Positions 25,524 through 34,815 of a stretch of 64,000 nucleotides of DNA are shown one piece after another. Both the position numbers and the translations under genes were made by a program. The stretch is from Actinophytocola sp. GTDB lineage: Bacteria > Actinomycetota > Actinomycetes > Mycobacteriales > Pseudonocardiaceae. Below the pieces are notes generated by a model. That model was not told the DNA's origin. It was given only the letters and a program-made list of their open reading frames with translations, and searched no databases. Each line of letters starts with the position of its first letter. The stretch's first letter is position 1. The stretch covers positions 23,051 through 87,050 of the forward strand of contig WHTY01000007.1 of the NCBI GenBank assembly GCA_009377475.1. The letters are read 5' to 3'.

Positions 25524-27323
25524 TCAGACGTAGTCGGCGTACTTGTCGAGGTAGCGGACCGGCTTGGAGAGGGCGTCGCGGCGGAACGGGTCGCCCAGCT
25601 CCCGAGTGCACATGATCTCCAGCACCGTGGTCTTACCCTCGGTCATCTGCGCATCGACGGCCCGCTCAAGGGCGGGACCGACCGCGTCGAGCTTGTCCAC
25701 GACGACGCCCTCGGCACCCATCGCCTGCGCGATCCCGGCGAAGCTCGGGTTGTCCAGTTCCCCTGCCACGAAGCGGCGGTTGTAGAAGTCCACCTGGTTC
25801 TTCTTCTCCGCACCCCACTGCCGGTTGTGGAACACCACCGCGGTGACCGGGATGTCGTGGCGCACGGCTGTCAGGATCTCACCCATGCTCATCGCCCAGG
25901 CGCCGTCACCGGCGTAGGCGATCGCGGGCCGGTCCGGCGCGGCAGCCTTGGCACCGATGATCGTCGGCAGCGCGTAGCCGCAGTTGCCCCAGCTCATCGC
26001 CGCGAAGAAGCTACGCGGCCGCTCGAACCGCAGGTAGCTGTTCGCCACCGAGTTGATGTTGCCGATGTCGGTGGAGACCATGACGTCGGCGGGCATGGCC
26101 TTCTCCAGCTCCCGCAGCACCTGCCGCGGGTGTAGCCAGTTGCCGTCCTCGCCATCGGCCTCGTCGATCATGTCGAGGCTGAACGAGTCACGCTCGTGGC
26201 TCCACTCGTCGAGCTCGGCCTCCCAGGCATCCTTCTCCGCCCGGATGGTCTCGGCACGACGGTCCCGCGAGCCGTCACAGGACAGCGTGCGACCGGCGAG
26301 CCGCTCGGTGAGCGCGACCGCGGACGCCTTGGCGTCGCCGCAGATGCCGACCGAGATCTTCTTGACCAAGCCCAACATCTTGTGGTCTGCGTCGATCTGG
26401 ATGATCTTGGCGTTCGTTGGCCAGTAGTCAAGGCCGTGCTGCGGCAGCGTGCCGAACGGCCCGAGCCGCGAGCCGAGCGCGACAACGACGTCGGCCTGCG
26501 ACAGCAGCTTCATCGCGGCCTTGGAGCCCTGGTAGCCCAGCGGGCCACACCACAGCGGGTGGCTGGCGGGGAACGAGTCGTTGTGCAGGTAGCTGTTGAC
26601 GACGGGAGCGCCGAGCCGTTCGGCGAGTGCCTGGCACTCCGCGACACCGTCGGCCATCACCACACCGCCGCCAGAGATGATCACGGGGAACTCGGCCTGC
26701 GCGAGCAGCTCGGCGGCCTCGTCCAGGCTGCGCTGCCCGCCAGGGCCCCGGTCGAGCCGGCTCGGCTGCGAGATCTCGGTTTCGAGCTCGCCGTAGAAGT
26801 GGTCGCGCGGGATGTTGAGCTGCGTCGGGCCGATCTCGGACATCGCGCGGTCGAAGGCGCGTGCGGTCAGCTCCGCCATCCGCTTCGGGTTGTTGACGTG
26901 CGCCTGATACTTGGTGAACTCCTGGAACATCGGCAGCTGGTTAGCCTCCTGAAAGCCACCGAGCCCCATACCCATCGTGCCCGCCTCAGGCGTCACCATC
27001 ACGACCGGACTGTGCGCCCAATATGCGGCGGCGACGGCGGTGACGCAGTTGCTGATGCCGGGGCCGTTCTGACCGATCACGACGCCGTGCCGCCCGCTCA
27101 CGCGCGCGTAGCCGTCGGCCATGTGCGCCGCGCCCTGCTCGTGCACGACCGGGATGAGCCGGATGCCTGCCGGGGCGAAGATGTCCATGGCGTCCATGAA
27201 CGCCGACCCCATGATGCCGAAGATGTCGGTGACACCGTTGGCGGCCATGGTCTCGACGAACGCTTCCGACGGCGTCATCCGCTGCGTTCCACTGACGACA
27301 TCGCGTTCCGGTGTCTGGGTCAT
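25524..27323 (-). CDS. xsc: Sulfoacetaldehyde acetyltransferase
   Basis: This ThDP enzyme converts sulfoacetaldehyde plus phosphate to acetyl phosphate and sulfite, the desulfonation step of taurine dissimilation. It has 599 residues, the usual length. N-terminal EAFVETMAANGVTDIFGIMGSAFMDAMDIF and VVHEQGAAHMADGYAR (catalytic Glu for ThDP activation); C-terminal Mg-ThDP motif AGDGAWAMSMGEILTAVRHDIPVTAVVFHNRQWGAEKKNQ, all strongly Xsc-like rather than acetolactate synthase-like. Start ATG at 27323 after a GGAGGAG stretch. It is divergent from the IclR gene; Tpa, Ald and Pta for the same pathway lie 5-11 kb away. Confidence 0.95.
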   Translation of the reverse strand: MTQTPERDVVSGTQRMTPSEAFVETMAANGVTDIFGIMGSAFMDAMDIFAPAGIRLIPVVHEQGAAHMADGYARVSGRHGVVIGQNGPGISNCVTAVAAAYWAHSPVVMVTPEAGTMGMGLGGFQEANQLPMFQEFTKYQAHVNNPKRMAELTARAFDRAMSEIGPTQLNIPRDHFYGELETEISQPSRLDRGPGGQRSLDEAAELLAQAEFPVIISGGGVVMADGVAECQALAERLGAPVVNSYLHNDSFPASHPLWCGPLGYQGSKAAMKLLSQADVVVALGSRLGPFGTLPQHGLDYWPTNAKIIQIDADHKMLGLVKKISVGICGDAKASAVALTERLAGRTLSCDGSRDRRAETIRAEKDAWEAELDEWSHERDSFSLDMIDEADGEDGNWLHPRQVLRELEKAMPADVMVSTDIGNINSVANSYLRFERPRSFFAAMSWGNCGYALPTIIGAKAAAPDRPAIAYAGDGAWAMSMGEILTAVRHDIPVTAVVFHNRQWGAEKKNQVDFYNRRFVAGELDNPSFAGIAQAMGAEGVVVDKLDAVGPALERAVDAQMTEGKTTVLEIMCTRELGDPFRRDALSKPVRYLDKYADYV

Positions 27324-27360
27324 CGCTGTTCTCCTCCTCGGCGCGGCCGATAATTCCGAA

Positions 27361-27475
27361 TATCAAGACTCTTTGTTCCTGTAATCAAGACTCATCAGCA
27401 CTGTAGGGCGGCGCGAGGCCATGAGTCAATACAGATTCAGCTATCCGGTATCTGTTGTACGAGTTTTCGAGACTC
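27361..27475. promoter_or_regulatory. Repeated (A)TCAAGACTC elements in the xsc/IclR divergent promoter
   Basis: ATCAAGACTC occurs at 27362-27371 and 27384-27393, starts 22 bp apart (two helical turns). A related CGAGACTC lies at 27468-27475 next to the IclR start. The 167-bp region separates divergent xsc and IclR genes, so these are candidate sites for the IclR-type protein. Confidence 0.5.
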
Positions 27476-27490
27476 TGTAGCATTCCGGGC

Positions 27491-28291
27491 ATGACCACCC
27501 ACCCAGCGACCACCGACCTCAGCGACGTCAGTGGCGACACCCCGACATTGCGACTGTTCGCGCTGCTCGAACTGATCGCGGGCAAGGACCGCTTCGTCTC
27601 GCTGCAGAGTCTGGTGGACGAGACCGACCTGCCGAAGCCGACCGTGCACCGCATGCTGCAGCAGCTGGAGTCGGCGGGCCTGCTGGTACGCCAGGGCGAC
27701 AACCGGCAGTACGGCACCGGCGCCCGGCTACGTCGCCTCGCCGAGAACGTGCTGCTCAACGCCACTCAGCACGGCGCGCGCCACGGCGTGCTGCGCGATC
27801 TCGTCGATGAGCTCGGCGAGGCGTGCAATGTGACGGCGTTGTCCGGCAACGAGGTGATCTACCTGGACCGGGTGGAGACGCCGGAGCCGCTGCGGTTCGC
27901 GCTGCACCCCGGCTCGCGGGTGCCGGTGCATTGCTCGGCGAGCGGCAAGATGCTGCTGTCGCAGTTCAGCCCGGCGCAACGACGCAAGCTGCTGGCCCAC
28001 GCACCGCTGCGGCGTCACACCGACAAGACCATCACCGATCTGGACGCGCTGGAAGCCGAGCTCAAGGACGTCAGGGCGAAGGGCTACGCGATCGACGACG
28101 AGGAGTTCCTGCCCGGTCTGGTGTGCGCCGCCGTGCTGGTGCCGACGTCGGCTGGCCGGTCGAACATGTGCGTCGCGGTGCAGGCCCCGACCATGCGGCT
28201 GACCCCGGACAAGGCGTTGCCGTTGCTGCCCGCGCTGCATCGCGCCGCTGCCGCGATGGGCCGGATCGAGGCCGAGGGGGCCGCCCCGTGA
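27491..28291 (+). CDS. IclR-family transcriptional regulator of the sulfonate locus
   Basis: This 266-residue protein has an N-terminal winged helix ([59 protein letters not shown]) and a C-terminal IclR effector domain ([43 protein letters not shown]). The ATG at 27491 ([10 protein letters not shown]) is preferred; a TTG at 27455 would extend into the promoter. It is divergent from xsc and overlaps the CobS-like gene by GTGA, so it is cotranscribed with it. Likely role: control of xsc and of its own operon in response to a sulfonate or sulfoacetaldehyde-related signal (inference). Confidence 0.9.
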   Translation: MTTHPATTDLSDVSGDTPTLRLFALLELIAGKDRFVSLQSLVDETDLPKPTVHRMLQQLESAGLLVRQGDNRQYGTGARLRRLAENVLLNATQHGARHGVLRDLVDELGEACNVTALSGNEVIYLDRVETPEPLRFALHPGSRVPVHCSASGKMLLSQFSPAQRRKLLAHAPLRRHTDKTITDLDALEAELKDVRAKGYAIDDEEFLPGLVCAAVLVPTSAGRSNMCVAVQAPTMRLTPDKALPLLPALHRAAAAMGRIEAEGAAP

Positions 28292-29223
28292 CCCGCCCCG
28301 ACCTCGAAGTGAAAGCACGCGACGTCTTCGGCATCGACTCCGACCTGGTGGTGCCCGCGTTCAGCGAACCGGACGAGCACGTGCCCGACGTCGACGAGGG
28401 CTACCGGTTCCAGCACGACGTCACGCTGGCGCTGCTGGCCGGATTCGCCCATGACCGGCGGGTGCTGGTGCAGGGGCTGCACGGCACCGGCAAGTCCAGC
28501 CACATCGAACAGGTCGCCGCGCGGCTGAACTGGCCGTGCGCCCGGATCAACCTGGACGGCCACATCGGACGCAGCGACCTGCTCGGCCGCGACGCCGTCG
28601 TGCTGCGCGACGGCAAGCAGGTGACCGAATTCGTCGAGGGCATCGTGCCGTGGGCGCTGCGACGCCCGGTCGCGCTGATCTTCGACGAGTACGACGCCGG
28701 GCGCCCGGACGTCATGTTCGTCATCCAACGAGTGCTGGAACGAGACGGCGCGCTCAGCCTGCCCGACTCGAACCGGGTGATCCGGCCGCATCCGTACTTC
28801 CGGTTGTTCGCGACAGCCAACACCGTCGGCCTCGGCAACCTGAACGGGCTGTACCACGGCGTGCAGCGGCTCAACCACGCGCAGATCGACCGCTGGAACA
28901 TCGTCGCGACGTTGAACTATCTGTCCACATCGGAGGAAGTCGGGATCGTGCGCTCCCGCGTGTCCCGACTGGATACGGAGCTGGTCACCGCGATGGTGCA
29001 CGTCGCCCAGCTGACGAGGGCGGGGTTCGAGGCTGGCGACCTGTCCACGCTGATGTCGCCGCGCACCGTGATCACGTGGGCGGAGAACGTCGAGGTGTTC
29101 GGCGATACGGCGTTGGCGTTCCGGCTGTCGTTCGCGAACAAGTGCGACGAGGCCGAGCAGGCGATCGTCGCGGAGTACTTCCAGCGTTGCTTCGACACGG
29201 AACTGCTCGGCGCGACGGCATGA
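28288..29223 (+). CDS. CobS-like MoxR-family AAA+ ATPase
   Basis: This 311-residue protein is closely similar in pattern to the cobaltochelatase subunit CobS: N-terminal [25 protein letters not shown], Walker [16 protein letters not shown] (63-70), [16 protein letters not shown], Walker [16 protein letters not shown] (130-136), sensor 1 [23 protein letters not shown] near the end. The GTG start overlaps the IclR stop and its own stop overlaps the VWA gene by 4 bp. CobS/CobT normally work with CobN to insert cobalt during aerobic B12 synthesis, but no CobN or other cob gene is in the window. It may act as a MoxR-type chaperone here. Confidence 0.9.
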   Translation: MTRPDLEVKARDVFGIDSDLVVPAFSEPDEHVPDVDEGYRFQHDVTLALLAGFAHDRRVLVQGLHGTGKSSHIEQVAARLNWPCARINLDGHIGRSDLLGRDAVVLRDGKQVTEFVEGIVPWALRRPVALIFDEYDAGRPDVMFVIQRVLERDGALSLPDSNRVIRPHPYFRLFATANTVGLGNLNGLYHGVQRLNHAQIDRWNIVATLNYLSTSEEVGIVRSRVSRLDTELVTAMVHVAQLTRAGFEAGDLSTLMSPRTVITWAENVEVFGDTALAFRLSFANKCDEAEQAIVAEYFQRCFDTELLGATA

Positions 29224-30905
29224 GCAACTCCCCCGCGCGGCCGGACGAGCTGTGCTCCGCCGCGATCCGTGCGCTGTCCGGCACACCGAACGTGCGGCTG
29301 CGCGGCGACGTGCTGCATGACGGCGAGCGCACGCTGCCGGTCACCGCCCCGCACCTGCGGCCGGGCGACAACGCGGACGTCGGCAGCCGCCGAGGTGCCG
29401 CCGATGGCATGGCGTCGCGGCTGCGGCATTCCGACCTCGCGCTGCACCAGCGGCTCCGCCCAGCCGATGCGCTGCCGGGGCTGGTGTTCGACCTGCTGGA
29501 ACAGTTCCGGGCCGAGGCCATGGCCGACGAGCAATATCCCGGAGTGCGTGCGAACCTGCGGCACCGGTTCCTGCGGTGGACCCGCGAGTTCGCGGACGCC
29601 GGCCTGACCGAGACCGACACCGGGTTGCTGCTCTACACCGTGGCCCAGGTCGGCCGTGCCACCGTGCTCGGCAACCCGGTGCCCGCCGAGGCCGAGGAGA
29701 TCATCGAAGCGACCCGGTTCGCGCTCGCGGACCGCATCGGACACGCGCTGCGGGGACTGCGCAGCGACCGCGCCGACCAGCGCCGCTACGCCCGCTCGGC
29801 GCTGGCCGTCGCCACCGTGATCGGTGAGTTGTCCGCGCGCGCCGAGGAGTCCGATGCCCACTCGGGCCGAGCGACTACGGGCATGGCGCGGCTGTTCGGC
29901 TTGGCCGACACGGCCGACGTGGACGACGCTGGCGCGGCGAGCGCGCAGGCATCGTCGGAGCCAGCAGGGACCGCCCAGGAGTACCGGGTGTTCACCACTG
30001 CCTACGACGTCGAGGAGTCCGTATCGACGGCGGTACGGCCCGCGGTGCGTGCCGAGTACCGGCAGCGGCTGGACGACCGGCTCGCGTCGACGAACGTCGC
30101 GCTCGCCCCGCTGGTGCGGGAGCTGCAGCGGGCACTGGCGGGTACCGGCACCAGCAGCGATTGGGAACGCGGGCACGAGGCGGGCGCCGTCGATCCGGCG
30201 CAGCTCACCCGGCTGGTCACGGCCACCGGCGCGCGGGACGTCTTCCGTGCCGAGACCGAGCTGCCGGACGTGAGCTGCGTCGTCACGCTGCTCGTCGACT
30301 GCTCTGGGTCGATGCGCCGCCACGCCGAGTCCGTCGCGATGCTAGCCGACGTGCTCGCCCGCGCGCTGGAACGCGCTGGGGCGAGCTGCGAAATCCTCGG
30401 GTTCACCACCCGCGGCTGGCACGGCGGGCGCGCGGTGGCCGACTGGCGCCGGGCGGGCAAGGCAGCGCACCCCGGCAGGCTCACCGAGCTGCGGCATCTC
30501 GTGGTCAAGGACGCCGACACGAGCTATCGCCGTGCCCGGCGGGACATCGCCGCGCTGCTCAAGCCGGACCTGTACCGCGAAGGCGTCGCGGGCGAGGCGC
30601 TGCGCTGGGCGCAGCGACGGGTGCTGGCACGGCCGGAACGGCACCGGGTGGTGCTGTTCGTCTCGGACGGCATCCCGATAGACACCGCGACCGCGCAGGC
30701 CAATGGCAGCCGCTACCTCGACGACCACCTCAGCGACGTCGTGCTGCGCACCGAACGGGCGGGCGACCCGGCGCTGGCGGGGATCGGCGCGAACGCGGAT
30801 CTGGGCCGTCACTTCCGACACGCCCGCGAACTCGACGTCGCTGGCGAGGTCGGCAACGCGCTGCTGCGCCAGGTGCTGCGCACCCTGGCCGAGACGCGGG
30901 CGTAG
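29220..30905 (+). CDS. CobT-like VWA-domain protein, partner of the CobS-like ATPase
   Basis: A 561-residue protein. Residues 1-200 are a helical N-terminal domain typical of CobT, followed by a short Ala/Ser/Asp-rich spacer (about 205-250). The C-terminal part begins [12 protein letters not shown] and carries a VWA fold with the MIDAS motif DCSGS (360-364), then [46 protein letters not shown] and [12 protein letters not shown], all CobT signatures. CobT of alphaproteobacteria has a longer acidic spacer. The ATG at 29220 overlaps the CobS-like stop (ATGA). Whether it serves a chelatase or another metalloenzyme is unknown. Confidence 0.88.
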   Translation: MSNSPARPDELCSAAIRALSGTPNVRLRGDVLHDGERTLPVTAPHLRPGDNADVGSRRGAADGMASRLRHSDLALHQRLRPADALPGLVFDLLEQFRAEAMADEQYPGVRANLRHRFLRWTREFADAGLTETDTGLLLYTVAQVGRATVLGNPVPAEAEEIIEATRFALADRIGHALRGLRSDRADQRRYARSALAVATVIGELSARAEESDAHSGRATTGMARLFGLADTADVDDAGAASAQASSEPAGTAQEYRVFTTAYDVEESVSTAVRPAVRAEYRQRLDDRLASTNVALAPLVRELQRALAGTGTSSDWERGHEAGAVDPAQLTRLVTATGARDVFRAETELPDVSCVVTLLVDCSGSMRRHAESVAMLADVLARALERAGASCEILGFTTRGWHGGRAVADWRRAGKAAHPGRLTELRHLVVKDADTSYRRARRDIAALLKPDLYREGVAGEALRWAQRRVLARPERHRVVLFVSDGIPIDTATAQANGSRYLDDHLSDVVLRTERAGDPALAGIGANADLGRHFRHARELDVAGEVGNALLRQVLRTLAETRA

Positions 30906-30950
30906 GCCCGGGCCTACGCCGTCCCGCTGGTGTCGTGAGAGCCCAGGCGA

Positions 30951-30999
30951 GCCGAAGGTGCCCTTGGGTACATATGCGGTACCCAAGGGCACCTTCGGC
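30951..30999. terminator. Perfect 21-bp hairpin between convergent genes
   Basis: Arms at 30951-30971 and 30979-30999 (beginning GCCGAAGGTGCCCTTGGG) pair over 21 bp with a 7-nt loop. A second perfect palindrome, GTAGGCCCGGGCCTAC, lies at 30902-30917 over the CobT-like stop. It serves the CobT-like (plus) and permease (minus) genes. Confidence 0.85.
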
Positions 31000-31028
31000 G
31001 CGACCGACTGCGGCGCGATCGCGACCCG

Positions 31029-32602
31029 TTAGGACGTGCGCGCTGGCGCATCCGGAGTCGCCCCGGCCTCGGCAGTCGCCCCGGCCTCCGGAGTCGCCCC
31101 GGCCTCCGGAGTCGCGGCGGCCGTGACGTCGTGGCGGCCGTCGGCCGACTCCCGCCCGGCGCCGTCGCCGTCACCGAGGATGAGGTAGCGCATCTCGTCG
31201 TCGCTGAGCTTGTTGCTCTCAGCGCGCCGGATCCCGTAGAAGACCAGGCCGAGCACGACCCACACCGCCAGTGCGGTGAGCGACTCCTCGCCAAGCATCG
31301 CCGGGGAGAACGGCAGCAACAGCAGCCCGAGGAACGTCGCGCCGATGGCCGCACCGAGCAGGCTCAACACCAGCTTGGCGGGCGTGGCTTCCGAGCCAGC
31401 GCGGAACTTCCGGAACGCGACAAGGCAGGTGTAGGTGTAGGCGATCGTCACGCCGACCGCGGACATGTCCACCACCCACAGCAGCGCCTCCCGGCCGAAC
31501 CACGGTGCGACCAGGCGCGCGGCGGCGAAGCCGATGCCGACGTATGGCGTGTTGTACCTCGGGTGCAGCGTGCCGAACGCGGCGGGCAGCATCCGCGCCC
31601 GTCCCATGGCGAACAGCAGCCTGCTCGCGGCGACGTAGAAGCCGTTCAGACCAGTGAAGATGCCCATCGACAGCGCCAGCGCGAGCAGCATGATGCCGAC
31701 GCCGCCGAACAGCCCGGACACCGAATCCCCGGTGCCCCAGATCGGCTCGCCCGCGACCAGCGCGGTCCACGGCGTCGCCGATGCGGTGGCGATGATCATC
31801 AGGGCGTACAGCCCAGCGGCCGCGATGATGGCAAGCACGATCAGCCGGAACGCCTTGGCGGGCGCGAAGTCGAACTCCTCCGCGGCCTGCGGCACGTTGT
31901 CGAAGCCGACGTACGCCCACGGTGCGATCGCGACGATGGCGAGCACCGCCGTCCACGGCGGGACGTCGACGGGGAACGCGGGTGCGGCGTTGCTGAGCTG
32001 GCCTTCCGGATGCAGCAGCACGCCGAGCAGGATCGCGACGACCCCGGCCAGCATGATCAGGCAGAAGATGTACTGCAACCGGCCGGACACCGTCGCGCCC
32101 CGGATGTTGAGGAACGCGAACAGCACCAGCGCGGCGCTGGCGATCAGCACCTCGCCGAGGTAGACCTCCCAGCCTGCGACCTCGTACAGCAGTCCTTGTT
32201 CTGCGACCTGCGGCAACACGTACCGCGCCAGCAACGCCAGCGCGGAGGCGTTCAGCGCGACGATGCAGGTGTAGCCGAGGGTGAGGAACCACCCGCAGAG
32301 GAACGCATGTCGCCTGCCGAAGCCGACATAGGCGTAGGCGAACTCGCCGCCGGACACCGGGAAGCTGCGGATGAGGAAGCCGTAGCTGACGGCGATGACG
32401 ATCATCATCAGGCCACCGACGAGGAAGCCGATGATGGCGCCGAGCGGCCGGCGGTGGCAAGCCAGTCGGTCGGCAGCACGAACGCGCCCCAGCCCACGGC
32501 GGAGCCGAGCGCGATGGCCCAGACCCAGCTCGGTTTCAGTGTCCGGGACAGTTGAGCGCGAGGCGGGTTCGCCCCGGCCGGAGTGTGGCTGATCGGTTGC
32601 AT
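31029..32602 (-). pseudogene. APC-superfamily amino acid/taurine permease, frameshifted
   Basis: Together the two pieces make a normal APC permease of about 524 residues with 12 membrane segments. The N-terminal piece starts at ATG 32602 (MQPISHTPAG, then WVWAIALGSAVGWGAFVLPTDWLATAG) and then leaves frame; the rest (LGAIIGFLVGGLMMIVIAVSYGFLIRSFPVSGGEFAYAY...) is open down to 31029. One C appears missing at 32446-32447: GGC-CCG-CTC would restore GPLGAII. The C-terminus has repeated GATPEA units. Position between the taurine genes suggests taurine uptake. It could be a sequencing error rather than a real mutation. Confidence 0.8.
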
Positions 32603-32667
32603 ATGACCCTCGATCTCCGGGAGCCGCAGGGACTCCCTTTCAGTGTGCGGCAGGAACGAGGCTGGGC

Positions 32668-33660
32668 CTAGTCCGCCGCGTGTGCTTGCAGGGCACTGAT
32701 CGCGGAGACGGCAACGATGTCGTCGCTGCGGCAACCACGGGAAAGGTCGTTCACCGGAGCGGCGAGTCCTTGCAGGATGGGGCCGTACGCCCTGGCTCCC
32801 GCGAGCCGCTCGGTGATCTTGTAGCCGATGTTTCCGGCTGCCAGGTTGGGAAAGATGAACACGTTGGCCCGCCCAGCGACGGGCGAACCGTTCGCCTTGC
32901 TGCGGCCGACCGAGTCGAGCAGCGCGGCGTCGAACTGCAGCTCACCGTCGATGGCGAGCGCGGGCACCCGCTGGGTCACCAGCGCGGTCGCCTCCCTGAC
33001 CAGCCCGACGCTGCTGTGCTCGGCGCTGCCCTTGGTGGAGAACGACAGCATGGCGACGGCTGGCTCGGTGCCGGTGAGCGTCGCGTAGGTGTGGCTGGTG
33101 GCCACGGCGACCTCCGCGAGCTGCGGCGCGTCCGGTTCCGGCAGCACGGCGCAGTCGCCGTAGCCGATCAACCTGCCGTCCGGAAGCGCCATCAGGAAAC
33201 TGCTGGTCACGCACTGCGCCCCTGGTGCGGTGCCGACCACCCGCAGTGCCGCACGCAGCACCTCGGCGGTGGGCCTGCTCGCCCCTGCCACGCAGGCGTC
33301 CGCGAGCCCGGCTGGCACGGCGGCGACGGCGAGTGCCAGCGGATCGGCGCCGATGCCAGGAAGCCGCTCGGCGAGCACCGCCCCCGCCGGACCGTCGGCG
33401 AGCGCGTCCGGCTCGGCAACGGTGACCCGTTCATCGAGCAGCACCCCCTCCCGCTCGGCGACGTCGTGCACCCGGTCGCGCTGCGCGACAAGCACCGGGG
33501 TCACGCCGAACTCCGCCAGCCGCGCCGCCGCGGTGACGACGCGCGGGTCGTCACCGTCGGCGAGCGCCACCCTGCTTGGGGTTCCGGCCAGCCGCGCGCA
33601 CCAGCGCGCGACCAGCGCGTCCGGCGCGGCGACCTGCGGTTCGGGGGCGACGGTGGACAC
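32668..33660 (-). CDS. pta: Phosphate acetyltransferase (taurine-locus type)
   Basis: Converts the acetyl phosphate made by Xsc to acetyl-CoA. It is 330 residues, the short PTA_PTB form without the N-terminal DRTGG regions of the housekeeping enzyme. Motifs: RVALADGDDPRVVTAAARLAEFGVTPVLV, GASRPTAEVLRAALRVVGT, SSFLMALPDG, SFSTKGSAEH, DGELQFDAAL, and the final NVFIFPNLAAGNIGYKITERLAGA. The GTG at 33660 lies directly after the ald stop (33663), so ald and pta are coupled. Order on the minus strand is tpa, ald, pta, permease. Confidence 0.93.
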   Translation of the reverse strand: MSTVAPEPQVAAPDALVARWCARLAGTPSRVALADGDDPRVVTAAARLAEFGVTPVLVAQRDRVHDVAEREGVLLDERVTVAEPDALADGPAGAVLAERLPGIGADPLALAVAAVPAGLADACVAGASRPTAEVLRAALRVVGTAPGAQCVTSSFLMALPDGRLIGYGDCAVLPEPDAPQLAEVAVATSHTYATLTGTEPAVAMLSFSTKGSAEHSSVGLVREATALVTQRVPALAIDGELQFDAALLDSVGRSKANGSPVAGRANVFIFPNLAAGNIGYKITERLAGARAYGPILQGLAAPVNDLSRGCRSDDIVAVSAISALQAHAAD

Positions 33661-33662
33661 GC

Positions 33663-34787
33663 TCAGCGCTCCGTGCCGATCGCATCGGCCAGTGGCAGGT
33701 GGTCCAGCCCATGCGCCCGCGCGACCGGGGCGTTGGTGAGCTGCCCGCCAAGGGTGTTCAGGCCAGGCGCGAGCACCGAATCGTCTGCCAGCGCCTGCCG
33801 CCAGCCCTTGTCGGCGATCGCCCTGACGTACGGAAGGGTGACATTGGTGAGCGCATAGGTGGACGTGTTCGGCACCGCGCCGGGCATGTTGGCGACGCAG
33901 TAGAACACCGAGCCGTGCACCGGATAGGTCGGATCGTCGTGCGTCGTCGGGCGGGAGTCCTCGAAGCAGCCACCCTGGTCGATCGAGATGTCGACAAGCA
34001 CACTGCCTGGCTTCATCCGCGCGACCAGCGCGTTGGACACCAGCCTCGGCGCCTTCGCGCCTGGCAGCAGCACCGCGCCGATGACCAGGTCCGCGGCGAG
34101 CACCGCGCGTTCGATCTCGAAGCTGTTGGCGACGACGGTGGTGACCCTGCCGTTGTAGCGGCGGTCGAGCGCGCGCAGCTTGTCCACGTCGGTGTCGAGC
34201 ACCGTGACGTCGGCCCAGCCACCGACCGTCATCGCGATCGCGTTCGTGCCCGCCACCCCCGCGCCGAGCACAACGACCTTGGCCGGTTCCACGCCGGTGA
34301 CGCCGCCGAGCAGCAGTCCCCGTCCGCCGCCGGTGCGGCGCAGCGCCTCCCCGCCGACCTGCGGCGCGAGGCAGCCCGCGACTTCGCTCATCGGATACAG
34401 CAGCGGCAGCGCACCGCTCGGCAGTTGCACCGTCTCGTACGCGATGGCGGTGGTCTTGGCGCGCAGCAGCGCGTCGGTGCACTCGCGCGACGCCGCCAGG
34501 TGCAAGTAGGTGAACAGCGTCAGGTCCTCGCGCAGTCGGTGGTATTCCGACTCGATCGGCTCCTTGACCTTCAGCACCAGCTCCGACTGGCCCCACACCT
34601 CGTCGGCCGACTCCAGGATCTTCGCCCCGGCCGCGGTGAACTCGTCGTCGCGGATGGACGATCCAGCACCGGCACCGGCCTCGATCACGACGTCGTGGCC
34701 GCGGCTGGCCAGCTCGTGAACCCCTGGGGGTGTGAGCGCGACGCGGTACTCGTGGTTCTTGACTTCCTTGGGCACGCCGATACGCAT
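33663..34787 (-). CDS. ald: Alanine dehydrogenase
   Basis: A 374-residue NAD-dependent enzyme interconverting alanine and pyruvate plus ammonium. In taurine degradation it recycles the alanine made by Tpa to pyruvate. N-terminal MRIGVPKEVKNHEYRVALTPPGVHELASRGHDVVIEAGAGAGSSI is diagnostic; the Rossmann segment is KVVVLGAGVAGTNAIAMTVGGWADVTVLDTDVDKL; the C-terminus has NTLGGQLTNAPVARAHGL. It sits 28 bp after tpa and 2 bp before pta on the same strand. Confidence 0.96.
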   Translation of the reverse strand: MRIGVPKEVKNHEYRVALTPPGVHELASRGHDVVIEAGAGAGSSIRDDEFTAAGAKILESADEVWGQSELVLKVKEPIESEYHRLREDLTLFTYLHLAASRECTDALLRAKTTAIAYETVQLPSGALPLLYPMSEVAGCLAPQVGGEALRRTGGGRGLLLGGVTGVEPAKVVVLGAGVAGTNAIAMTVGGWADVTVLDTDVDKLRALDRRYNGRVTTVVANSFEIERAVLAADLVIGAVLLPGAKAPRLVSNALVARMKPGSVLVDISIDQGGCFEDSRPTTHDDPTYPVHGSVFYCVANMPGAVPNTSTYALTNVTLPYVRAIADKGWRQALADDSVLAPGLNTLGGQLTNAPVARAHGLDHLPLADAIGTER

Positions 34788-34815
34788 GGCGTCACCTCGC
34801 TTTCTCGGTAGGGAT

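Noticed and set aside
28288..30905. Calling the pair true cobaltochelatase subunits of B12 synthesis
   Set aside because: CobN and every other cobalamin gene are missing from the window; similarity alone does not fix the function.
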